From Chelydra serpentina (taxonomy: Eukaryota > Chordata > Testudines > Chelydridae), in NCBI GenBank assembly GCA_037349315.1, contig JBAIAC010000033.1:13224001-13288000 (forward strand): DNA of 64,000 bases. The letters run 5' to 3'. A program made the translations under genes and the position numbers. Positions 12,801 through 24,200 of the stretch are shown here, piece by piece. Every line of letters begins with the position of its first letter. Position 1 is the first letter of the stretch. Below the pieces are notes generated by a model that had not been told where the DNA came from, did not search any database, and saw nothing but the letters and a program-made list of their open reading frames with translations.

Positions 12801-14764
12801 CTGCTTCTTGAGATACCAGCGAGCTCTGTAGTGGAGTGAACTTTGTGAGGGAAATCTATTTTATTATATAGGAAAGGTAACTAATGATAAGCATGGACTC
12901 ATGTTTGCAGTTTATGCTATGTTTTGTATTGTAACCATTTGTTTCCACTACTCTCGTTTCTAGTTACATCTTCAGTATTTTTTAAATAAACCTACTTTTG
13001 TTTTATTACAAGTGCTCACAAGTGCTATATGGTTTACAAGAGTGGTGGTTTAAGGGAAAACTGGGGAACATTGCACCTTTGGATGCAGAGAATCTGGGAT
13101 TTCTGTGAGTAGCCAACATCAGGGGTGAATATCACAGAGGGACAATTCAAAGGGAATCGGCAACTGAGGTGCACCTATTGTTAACCTGCAAGGCAAAGTT
13201 AAGGCTGGCATAGCCCAGAGGAGAGTGTTTGAGTGGTTGAAAGGCTGGTGGTGACAGGGAGCTACACTAAGAAAGACCCCCCCCCCCTCTTCAGAGGTAA
13301 GACATAACAAGGTAACTCAGTCTTGGATGCTCCAAGAACGATCACAATCACCCTTTTGACTTATTCAGCAGAAATATTCCTGCTCCACAAAATAGTTTTG
13401 AGCAAGTTCCATGTGGGTGAACCTCAGAAACCCTTAACAGGTTGAGTGTCTCTTACAAGAACCCTGTCTGCATGCCTCAAGCCCACTGGTGAAATACTAA
13501 TACTAGATCACTAGAGCCAAACACGTACCTTACATATTGGTCACAGATTTTCTTCCCCTCCTTCCAACGTTCTGAGCCAAAGTAGCAACGGTAAATCCTA
13601 GAATCATGAGTGCAAAGAAGCCTAGCACAAGCTATGACATTCTTGGCTGAGAATTGTAGCCTGAATACACATCTGAAGCTCAGTGGTTGCTTGCTAGTCT
13701 TCTGAAGCTCAGTGGTTGCTTGCTAGTCTTGCAAGTCTTAAAGGGCATTTTGCCTACACTTAAGATGGTAAACTGGTTTCAGAGATGGATTTAGAACAGC
13801 AACCTGAACGCTGCTGGAGAGGGCCACCACTTCTGTAATGAAAAGGTCACATTCGTCTCATATGCCTCTTTACCAGGGTTCACTCCGGAAGAAAATAATG
13901 TGTCAAAATATACCAATTACACAGTAAAAGGGAGCCATAGGAGCCTCCATTACTTTTGACAACTGAAAGGACAGAAAAGGATCCCAGCATGCAAACGTTC
14001 CATACTACAATTAGGCACTCACTTTGCGGACAAGCCGCTACTAAATAACAGCAGACAGGGATGAGTGCAATGGAGTGACAGAACATAAAATGCCAGAATG
14101 CGTTTGCATTGAGTGGGCCAGTAACCAAGGTGTAGGTTACTAACTATTGTTTTCTTCTGATACGATTTTTTATTTTGGGGCACACTCCCTCATAAAAGAG
14201 AGAGAGAGTGAAGATTTACAAACCGTGGCACCTTTGTTGAGATGTTTTAACATTATCTGAAAGGCACCAGTGAGAATATGAGCAACGATGACAGATTGCC
14301 ACATCATCAGACAATGGATAAAAGTAGATCAGTAGAGATCCTTATAATCACCATGATTTAAAGTCTGCAGCAAATGATGTAAACAATCATCATTTACAGA
14401 AACATTGTGTATTTCTACTTGAGAGGTTTCCTGTATGTATGGTCAGTATTCAGCTCTCTTAATTCACTTACAAGTATGCCATCCTTGTAAACTACCCCCT
14501 TCTATATGATCAATCAGACAATTGGTTCATCATCACAGGCCGGAAGAATATGTATTTCTGAGATTTGCTCCATAGATCTGCACAACCCAAGCTTTTGTTC
14601 AACACAGTCCTAAAGGTGATAGAGCAAAAATATCATATACAAGTATATAAACTATATTTGCCAAAAAGGACATCTGTGTTCTATTCTAGCTCCACAGATT
14701 ATGATTCAAAATGTGAGAAATAAGTATTAATTTTATTTAAAGCTGAAATCAATGTTTAAACCAG
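12801..14764. other. Gene-free block
   Basis: Contains the 29-bp tandem duplication, a C-run at 13278-13287 and (GA)n at about 14199-14208. No exon, RNA gene or intact mobile element recognised. Confidence 0.5.
13672..13729. repeat. Perfect 29-bp tandem duplication
   Basis: The 29-bp unit beginning TCTGAAGCTCAGTGG occurs twice without mismatch (13672-13700, 13701-13729). A recent local duplication in unannotated sequence. Confidence 0.95.
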
Positions 14765-15240
14765 GGGTGGGCAAACCTTTTGGCCTGAGGGCCACATCTG
14801 GGTATGGAAATTGTATGGCGGGCCATGAATGTTCACAAAATTGGGGGTTGGGGTGCGGAAGGAGGTGCAGGCTCTGTGGTGGGGCCAGAAATGAGAAGTT
14901 CAGGGTGTGGGGTGGGGGCTCCAGGCTGGGGCAGAGGGTTGGTGGGGTGAGGACTCCAGCTGGGGGTGCAGGGTCTGCTGTGAGGCTGGGGATGAGGGGT
15001 TTGGGTTGCAGGAGGGTGCTCCGGGCTGGGACCAAGGTGTTCAGAGGGCAAGAGGGGGATCAGGGCTGGGGCAGGGTGTTGGGGCACAGGTTCCCAGCCA
15101 ATGGGAGCTGTGGGGGTGGCTCTTGGGGCAGGGGCGGCGTGTGGAGCCCCCCAGCTGCCCCTATGCATAGGAGCCGGAGCAGGGACATGCCGCTGCTCCC
15201 AGGAGCCACATGGAGCCACGGCATGCACGGAGCGGTGCAA
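14765..15240 (+). mobile_element. Truncated G-rich hAT-type element
   Basis: Starts with CAGGGGTGGGCAAACCTTTT, GGCCACATCTGGGTATGG and GCGGGCCATGAATGTTC, the left terminus of a GC-rich turtle hAT-like element (recalled). It continues in GGGGCTCCAGGCTGGGGCAG-type runs. No matching right terminus follows, so it is truncated. Overlapping open frames of 100-167 codons on both strands come from the stop-poor G-rich composition. Confidence 0.7.
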
Positions 15241-18200
15241 AGGGAGACAGAGTAACCTGATAGGACAAGAACTATTCCCACTCTGTCAAACTGCACAACT
15301 ACTTCATCTTTACACCTGTCCTTCTCAGGTGTATACGAGGCTGTGTGTGGTTTGTGTTTCCTCACTCTTTAGGATCACTAAGAAACCAAATAACATAGTT
15401 GTTTTCCTACAGTGCATGCCATTAAGAATAAGTCATTCACCATCAGCCATAGTTAAATGTACCATGGTATTTTGCATTCTCAGTATAGGGAATACCAAGG
15501 ATAACTAGTACAGGAAAATATCACATCGTGGCACAAAGAATACTTGCTATAGTTCATATTGTACCTCGTATCCCCCTCTAAATAGCCACCCTGGGCAAAA
15601 TTATTTTCTCATATCTGCACTGTGGATTTCAGTTCCAACATTCTGCATGTATGGAATTCCCTCAGACTTCCCACTAGGACTTCCATGCACCTAAAAAGAG
15701 CAGAATATCAAATTCTAGATCAGTTATAAGGACCTGAGTACAGAATTTTGCCCTTAGTCTGTAACAATATCTGGTGACTACTTTATATATTGTAGTTCCC
15801 TCAGTGCTATTCTCATAAATCAGACAATGCACTTTACAAGTATACTGTACATGCCATATAAAGGGCACTGTCAATTAACATGATGTTACCCAACCTTATC
15901 AGACTGAATATGCAGGTAGCATGGTAAGAGGTGGAACACTTTTGGAGCATGGGCTATTGCCATACTACTTCCTGAACCCTCTACTTACATTAAATTGCTA
16001 CCATTGTTACCTTCTCTCTGACAAGATGATGACCACAAAGACTATTCTGAGGCAACCATCAGTGTTACTCTGTCTCTGAGGTTCCAGATACAGAACCTTA
16101 AGTCAAGTTTTACATAAATAGTTGGCAAAACGAGGTATTTTCTGATTAAAGTGTGTCAAGTATTTTAGGTTCCATCACTACAGAACTGTCCTCATCTTGA
16201 AAACTCTTTCAGATTGCATAGCTGTGCTGGTTGGTGCTGGACCTGGTGCACAGAGTTTTCTGGATTTTAGGACCAAGAACGGTTGAGTCCTGACTTGTCC
16301 TCACAGTCCAGAAAAATGGTGTTGCCAGATCAGTTCTTGAAATTCTTTCAGTTCACAGGAAATGTTTGTATGTTAAACAAGGCTTGCCTGACCTCAAATG
16401 TTTCTAACAAATACATAGATTACCCGGCTGCAAAGCACACGTGATTAACTTTCAGCATGTGAGTAGGTCTATTGAGATCGCTGATTACCCTGTTTTTCCT
16501 GTTGTTCTCTCTCCTGTCACTTTGATTAATTATCTGTTTTTGTAATAGTTGACACTAGACACCTTTTATGATAACATTTTTAGCTCCATCACATGCATGT
16601 GTTAAATTTGCAAGGAACACCTAGCACTGTGTATCCCGCATTCGATTCCTCATGTTTGGCACCTTAGGTTGTCACTTTCATTCTTACATCTGAATGGCAG
16701 TGGAGTTGTTATTAGAATCTGAATATTCTGGCAGTAAGCAAACATCAATCAAAGGATGTTCTGTCAAAATCAAAGGCAATCCATAAATGATGTTGGCTGT
16801 AACTCCATTATATGGTCACTGATTTTTTGTGCCAGCTGATGCAAGACAATAGGGAATCAGTGGCTGATGAGCAAATAGCACTCACCAATGATCAAAATGA
16901 TCATGCAATGAAAAACTAAAAAGAGTTATAAATGGTATCAGTCAATGTTAATTTGTATATCATCAGAAAATGTTTTACATGACCCCAATTTGTATAAGTT
17001 TAATGCCAGCAGAAAATACAACACATCTGAAGAAAAAGGTAACTTTTAGCACTGATGACATGAATCTCACCAATTTTCACAGACGGAGTAAAATTAATTT
17101 AAGACTCAGGTCCAAGTTACCTAGACTGAGTCCAATGGATTTCTCTGCACTTTGTTAACTTGTATTAATTTCAGCAGACTACCTTACACTGGCAAATTGC
17201 TGCTGACCAACATAGGTCATTATTTTGTGAGTTAACACAAATGTATTAGAAGTTCATATTCTGTCTTCCTGAATGTATCATAAGATATGGTGAGACTACT
17301 GTAAATTACTTATAGAGTCACAAAAACAAACTATACAATCTCCTAATATTTAAAATCAATGAGACTTAAAATAGGTTGTTTCACAGTGTTTATGCCTGAT
17401 TTACCTTTGAGTATTTTCATCAAATATGATGGCCAATTTTATTTAATGCAATCGAAAGCTCTTTCATGTAGCATAATTTAAAATGACCACATTTTTCAGC
17501 AAACGAAATGAGAGGCAGTCAATGACATTTAAGCAACCTCAGGAGTACTGTTGAGGTTTGGCTAAATAGTGATCAGATGAAAAATGTGTTGGTTAACTCT
17601 TACCAAGGATGTCTACACAGAGTGAAGTCTTCACTGAAACATTGGATAATACTTGTCATTTTTTTTTCAAATTAATGTTTTTCATTTGGAGATTATATCA
17701 TGAACAGATGTACAGATAATGTTAATAGTCCCTTCTGGAAACATTAATCACAAAGTTTTACTTATTATTTGTTGTAAGTATTTAAAAGTTAAAGTCTTTC
17801 CAGAACTGTCACCATTGAAAAATTCCTTTTGCCAAGAGTTAAGCTGCAAAACTGTGATTATTTTACAGCACTAGTTTCTTTTTTGTGGTTTTTATTTAAG
17901 GACGAAAATGGTATCAGCATGGTAACAACGTGGACCAACAGCAACAATGTTTTTCTACTTCAAGAAGAAGTCACAAAACTCAACTGTACCAAACTGTTAT
18001 AATGCTTCAGTAAATAGTTAGCATCCACCAAAGAAAGATTTTGATTGTCAATATGATACTAACATGATACTTTCCATTCCCACCTGACTGAGCAAACATT
18101 AACCAGAAAGATTCAGAGTAAGTACCACAGAGACTTCTATCTCTACTCCACATGGATTCCCACATGCAGAAAGAACACTTTGCAGGTGAGCTGCTCTGCT

Positions 18201-18334
18201 ACCACTTTGAAAAACTTGTGTATGTGCTGAAATACTTAACAGCTGTGCAAAAATGCCCAAACAGCTGGATTAAAAAAACCTAAGAAAATATCTAAAACAA
18301 GTCTCAGACAATGGCCTATTGGTCATTTTGCTGG
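15241..18334. other. Gene-free intergenic block
   Basis: AT-rich DNA without a recognisable repeat or coding exon. 17605-17620 (GATGTCTACACAGAGTG) may be a scrap of the 'gtctacact' MITE class. Nothing else to report. Confidence 0.5.
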
Positions 18335-18625
18335 CCTGGTCAGGAGTTCCAAGTTCTTTTCCCAGTTCTGCCACAGATGTGCTTGTACCACCTTGGGCAA
18401 ATCACACAGGCCCCAGTTCAGAAAAGCACTTAACCACATTCTTGGGTCCATCCCTATTCAGGAATGTGTGCAAGCATGTGATTAAGTGCCAAGCACCCAC
18501 AACTCTAAGTGAAATCAATGCAGGCTGCACGTGCTCATCATCTCTGATCATTAGGCCCTATTAGCCTCTCATTGTGTCAGTTTCCACACAAGTTAAATGG
18601 AGTTATCTACTTCACCTGAGGCTTA
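18335..18625 (+). mobile_element. MIR SINE interrupted by a palindromic MITE
   Basis: The first MIR half (TTCTGCCACAGATGTGCTTG, ACCACCTTGGGCAAATCACA) ends near 18408. The second half (CATTGTGTCAGTTTCCACAC, AAGTTAAATGGAGTTATC) resumes near 18570. Between them 18409-18562 starts GGCCCCAGTTCAGAAAAGCA and ends CTGATCATTAGGCCCT. This is an old palindromic MITE of the same class as 39195-39390. Confidence 0.65.
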
Positions 18626-19667
18626 ATTAATGTTTTGAAGCCATTTGATAAAACAAAGGTTATTAATTTGTTATAATAGTACCAGAATAGTGAGCATCTA
18701 GATAACAAGAGACTTCGCAATAACATGGCTTAGTCATCTGTTCTCTTCGAGAATAAATAGATTGAACACTGAATAAAGGAAGACCTGGCGTAAGGGGATG
18801 TTTCCATTACTTGATTTTCAGGTGATCTGTTTCTAGGATCAAGAGAGCTCTCTGAATGTAATGCATACCATACATCATTTCAGTGAAATGGATATCTTCT
18901 GTACTCCATGCAACAGAATGAATTAATTTGTTGGATAACTGAGGTTGTTCCTTGCCAAACTGATCCTCTACGTAGATCCTAAGCATAGTTTAAACTTGAG
19001 TGTGAAAGTGCAAACGTGCACTAAGGATTATTTTGACACATGGTATCCATCGTTTGGATTTACTCCTTTTCCAGAATAAACTTTCGTCAGTTTCCCTGTG
19101 TGTGTGAATCTTCGGAACAAAGGCAGGGTGTAGTGTCATCAGATCCATTTATATACAGACCTTTGAGTAAGCCAACATTATTAATGAAGCAGAGTTGGTG
19201 GGAAGCTCTCCATTTTTATTTTGGCCACTAGAATCACACTCACGTTTTAAAAGGGAAATTGACTTTATGTGATTTACAGCTTGGTTCTGCTGCTACCTCC
19301 CAGGAGTAATCCTAGTGATATCACTGGGACCACTTGTGTGAGTAAGGACTACTCGTATGAATAGGGATTTGCAGAATTAGGCCCTCATTAAGAGATATTC
19401 TGCGTGGCAGAACACGAATCACATACATATATTGCATCTCTGCAAATCACAGGACATGCAGTTTGCAAGGATTCATGTGAACTTTTTTCTTCAGCCCTAA
19501 TTCAAGTGGATTTACATACCCTAGGTTTTGCGCAAATATATCTCAATATGCCACGTTTTGTCTATTTTCAAAACTCTTAATTCCTATTTAAAGCAAAAAC
19601 AACCTGTCATTTCCCATTCACAGGTTATTTATGAGCATTGGTTTTATTGCTAGTATGCTAGTATTAC

Positions 19668-19936
19668 AAGGAGTAATGGTCTCAAGTTGCAGAGGGGGAG
19701 GTTTAGGTTGGATATTAGGAAAAACTTTTTCACTAGTAGGGTGGTGAAGCACTGGAATGGGTTACCTAGGGAGGTGGTGGAATCTCCTTCCTTAGAGGTT
19801 TTTAAGGTCAGGCTTGACAAAGCCCTGGCTGGGATGATCTAGTTGGGGTTGGTCCTGCTTTGAGCAGGGGGTTGGACTAGATGACCTCCTGAGGTCCCTT
19901 CCAACCCTGAGATTCTATGATTCTATGATTCTATGA
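19668..19936 (+). mobile_element. CR1 LINE 3' terminus, well preserved
   Basis: Nearly matches the CR1 3' consensus I know: GGTTTAGGTTGGATATTAGG, CACTGGAATGGGTTACCTAG, GAGCAGGGGGTTGGACTAGA and TGAGGTCCCTTCCAACC. It ends in tandem ATTCTATG octamers (19911-19936). 5'-truncated, as is usual for CR1, and clearly younger than the other CR1 pieces here. Confidence 0.95.
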
Positions 19937-20068
19937 ATTCTCCCATAGCTGATCAATTTTTTTTAAACACAGCTACAGTACGGTGCAATTTGGATAAGAA
20001 CTACATTTGATTTGAATTTGATTAAAAAACAAAACCACACCAGAGTGCACCCATCCAAAGCTCTAGGG

Positions 20069-20604
20069 CAGTGACTTTCAAACTTTTTAGGATACATACC
20101 TCTTTCTAAATAATGTAGTCTACTGCGTACCTCTATCTGAGATAGACAGAGGTGATGTGTTGGGGTGGCAATCCCAGGTCACATGCCCCCTCAGATTTCT
20201 ACTTTCCATTTAGCAACAGCTTGTAGAGCTTTTCAAACTGTGGAGTGCATGCTCCCTAGCGGGCGCGGAGGAACATTCGGTGGGATGAGCAGTGACACCA
20301 GATGGAGCTGGCCCAAGCTAAGCTACCTGGTGTCACTAGTGCAAGTCACCTGATGTAATTGCTCCCCCCTAAAAAACATTCCTCCACACCCTCCAAGGGG
20401 GGCACGCCCTACAGTTTGAAAACCTCTGATTCTGAGTCACACAGCAGAGAGGAAACGTACACCAATGCGGCTACAGTTTTAATTGAAAGGGAATTATATG
20501 TTCATTAGATTGCCAGACCTCCCTAAATAAAAATCCTCTAATAGTGGACAATGCATTTTATCACATACCCCTTTGGGTATACACACCCCATTTGAAAACC
20601 ACTG
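20069..20604. mobile_element. Old hAT element with a nested second element
   Basis: Outer ends CAGTGACTTTCAAACT and TTTGAAAACCACTG are inverted, flanked by CTCTAGGG (20061-20068) and ATCTAGGA (20605-20612), 6/8 matching. Inside, CTTTTCAAACTGTGG (about 20230) and CAGTTTGAAAACCTCTG (about 20412) form the ends of a second, similar element. No transposase remains. Confidence 0.65.
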
Positions 20605-20959
20605 ATCTAGGAGACAGACTCACAAGTGGGATGTAGGCATTGCAATGCTTAATTTTTCAGTGTCCTACACAATCCTGAGTTAGGGACCCAAGCTCCCCAT
20701 CTAACTTGCCCTATGGATTGTGTGCCTAAAAAGGGATTCACAGAAGGCAACACACTGTGTGGGGAGCTGTCTAAACTAGCCAGTGGGAAACAAGGAAAAG
20801 GGTGTGGCCTAAGCCCTACCGCTCAAAGGGAGTTAGGTGTCTGAGTCTGAGTTGGGGAAGGCATCTCTCTCCATTTGGGATTCAGAGCTGTGAACCCTTT
20901 CCTGGAGCTAAGTGCCTAAGCCAGGTGAGTCTGTGCTCAAGAAAAAACAAGGATGTAGC

Positions 20960-21230
20960 AGTGCCACCTCTATAGCACAGTGGTTGGCAATTCACCTGGA
21001 AGCCATGGGATCAAATCTCTCTTCTGCCTGATATGGAGCAGGGATTTGAACCCAGGCCTCCCATATGCCAGGAAAGTGCCCTAACTACTGGACTATGGCA
21101 TTTTTATTGGAGCTGTTCCACTTTGTATAAATAGCTTAATATTCACTGGAGCAGAGATTAGAACCTGGGTCTCCCACAGCCGAGATCAGTACACTAACCA
21201 CTAGCTTACTGAGCATAAAGGGGGCATCTG
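20960..21230. mobile_element. tRNA-derived palindromic SINE-like repeat
   Basis: TAGCACAGTGGTTGGCA resembles a pol III A box and GGGATCAAATCTC a B box. The sequence then turns back on itself: ATTTGAACCCAGGCCTCCCA, then AACCTGGGTCTCCCACAGCC and ACTAACCACTAGC. No functional tRNA fold is preserved. Confidence 0.55.
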
Positions 21231-24200
21231 TTTTATCATTTTGCTAAGGGCGCCTAATTCCCCTTGTGACTTTAGCCCCCAAAATCAAAACGTAACATTT
21301 CAGTATGTCCAACACATTCTTTTTTTCCTTTCAACCAAAACAATTAGCTCAAATTGACACAAATTCACAAAACGTATCAGTTGACCCAAACCTGCATTTT
21401 TTTGGCAAATAAATGTTTTAGCCAAAAAAATTCATCAAGGCTCTACTCCAGATCGTGGTTCAATCAAGCCTTCCATTAATCCAGCCCTGTTTCAAGTCAC
21501 TTACACAGAGAGTATAACAATCACATTTTCCAAACATCTGCCAAGTCTTTCTACAATATTCCCATAGAATACATCTATCTATCTAAATATACATTTAGCC
21601 CCTCTCCATTAATTAGATTAGCAAAGCAAAATCCCTACTGGACTTTATGTAGTCCTCTGCTCTTCCCCTTTCCCATGGGTATGGGGCTTTGTTGTGTTAG
21701 CCAGGTTGTTCAGTCATGCCAAAATGTTATTTTGTTTCCCCAATTTTGGTTACCCAACTTGAGTCACCTTATGCCTGATTTTAAAGGTACCAAGGAGCCA
21801 CGTGAATGGAGGCACATAATTAGAGAGCATTCCTGAAAGTGTGGTTGCAAGAAAAAAATAGTAATGGTAAGCAGCTTTTTCTTCTATGACTCCCTCATTG
21901 GGCTAAATGAAATCCCTCCTCTTTCCCCTGTAACCTCATCTTTATTTGCAGTCTGCATCTTCTCTCAGCAGCTGCAAAAGTCCCATGGACCCAGCCTTGC
22001 ACGGACAGTGAACTGCTGAAGATCAGAGCTAACTCACTGGTAAATTATTGCTGTGTCCAAATCTGATTATCCTTGAGGACTCACAGGAATTAAAAATAAA
22101 GTGTATGCCCTTGTTAATACAGATGTATAATGAGCAAAACATCACTGCTCCTTGAAGTGCTGCTAGCTACATTAAACAGTACTGGTTTCAAGGAAAAACA
22201 CTTATTTAAACTGGGAATAATTAACCCATTTTAATGTATCTACACATAGAAATAAAGAAACTATCATTACACAGTCTAATCAATCTTTGTGACAAAAGGC
22301 AATAAGCTCTGGAAGGACTGCATTTTAACTGCTGTAAAAAACCTTCAGTTTCATTGAATGAGGCAACAAATTGCTATTCAGGAAATTATTCTTCAGTCAA
22401 AATATGTGATCAACACAGAGCTTCACACCTGCACAGTCATAGAGTGTGCTTGTTATAATGACATTTGACTTTGTGCCTATTATATTACGTGACCCAGTAA
22501 TGGGGTTTTAGTATTTTCAGTTTGTAATGTCTGGCAGGATTCCCAAAGTAATTTTCAATTAAAAGGTTAGACCCTGGTACTTGTCAAATGTGACGACATA
22601 CAGTGCCATAACAATATGAAATAGCTTCCTTACAATTAAACTAATTTCATCAGGTCTTTAAATTGGGCTTGCAAATATTATGCCTCTGGGCAACATTTCT
22701 CGACCAAATACATACATGAAGTGTAATCTTTTTCTGTCATCACCACAGCTACACAGGAATATGTGTGTGGGGTTCAAGTCCATTTAGCTGAAGGGACTCG
22801 AAGGGCTGAACATTCCACCCACATTAGTAACAGTCTGTGTTGTGTTGACAGTGCATTAATAGACTGACTTTTCCTGAAAATGTAAAACAGACAAAGAATC
22901 ATGCTTACAGATAATCCCATGGAGTCTGAGTGATTTTATTAAACAAGCAATATGTGATATTGAACCTGCTTTAAATTAGCTTTCCTCCAATGGGATTGTT
23001 ATAAGAATTTGGGGGAGGGGAGAACTGTTGTGGGTCATTTATTTAATTTAATTATTTATTTTTACAGCTTTGTAGGAAGATACTTAGGAAACAGAACATG
23101 CTTGACAACAAGGACATGATGTGCAAATCCTGGAAATCTAGGGCCTGATCATACTTCCACTGAACTCACTAACAAAACCTTTGTAGACTTTAACACATAC
23201 ACGACTGGGCCCCTAATCCTTATATCAAGAGTTTGAAGTAAGAAGGGGCATTTGTGATGCAAACAAATATTCATAGGGTACTCTGAAGCAGTATAGCTTA
23301 GTGGACAGAACACTATTAAAAGATTAGCCCAGATTACACTAACTTTAAGAGACTCCAGTGACCATGGAGAAGGAGCCACATACTACATATTCCTTCAATG
23401 TCCTGCTCACTGCACCACAGAAGCACAAAGCTGAAAAGGCTCCTCTCACCTTTGTAAAGCATTCCACTGAACAAACAAGCACTGCAAGTCTTCCGGGATC
23501 TTTCTGCTGACTCCTAGGAGATACCATTTTGAATCATAGGAGCAAACTGGGCCATATTCTTCAATTATAGCCTCTCACAGCACTTACTAGTGGCAGGATT
23601 GCAGTACTGCAATCTTCCATTGAAATTAATAGGAAACTGCAAAAAGAAGCATATGTTTGTTCTAGTTTATTTTTTTCTGCTCATGTCTGCTGCGGACTCT
23701 TCACTTTTTCTCCTTAGAAGTTGAGGCAGCTGGTATCTCCTTGTTTCCTGCTGACCAAACCGTATTAGGGGGACATAGCTGGTTTGAGTGAGCTTTTAAT
23801 AAACAAAGCTCATGGGGGTGGAGGGAAGCATAGAAAAGCGCAGGGGACTAAATGGCTGAGACCAATAGGAGACAGAGGCCAAGGAAGCTGGGTTGTGTGG
23901 TCTGTGGGCCTACTTCAAGGGCTTGAGAGAGATCTTGAGCAAACGGCCAGTCTTATTAAAATGCTACTAGGAGATACCCTTGCTGCTACTAGCACCCTGA
24001 TCATGTTTGCTTATTCCTTTCACCCGTTTGAATTAGTGGAAGTGTATATCTAAAAACTGCTATTTTTTTAAAGTTAAAATACCCTATCATGACTGGCCTC
24101 TGTTCTTCCTCCTCACACTGAACCAGTGCAAGTGCCCAGCCCATGGCTCCCACACATAGCTGTCACGCAACAAAGAGGCAGAGTTGATGCTAATACTGTC

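Noticed and set aside
14752..15255. Open frames up to 167 codons on both strands
   Set aside because: They fall in the G-rich interior of a truncated hAT-type element. Overlapping frames on both strands point to composition, not coding.
20975..21020. Possible tRNA gene (A- and B-box-like sequence)
   Set aside because: No cloverleaf can be formed and the sequence continues into a palindromic repeat. It is a SINE-type relic.
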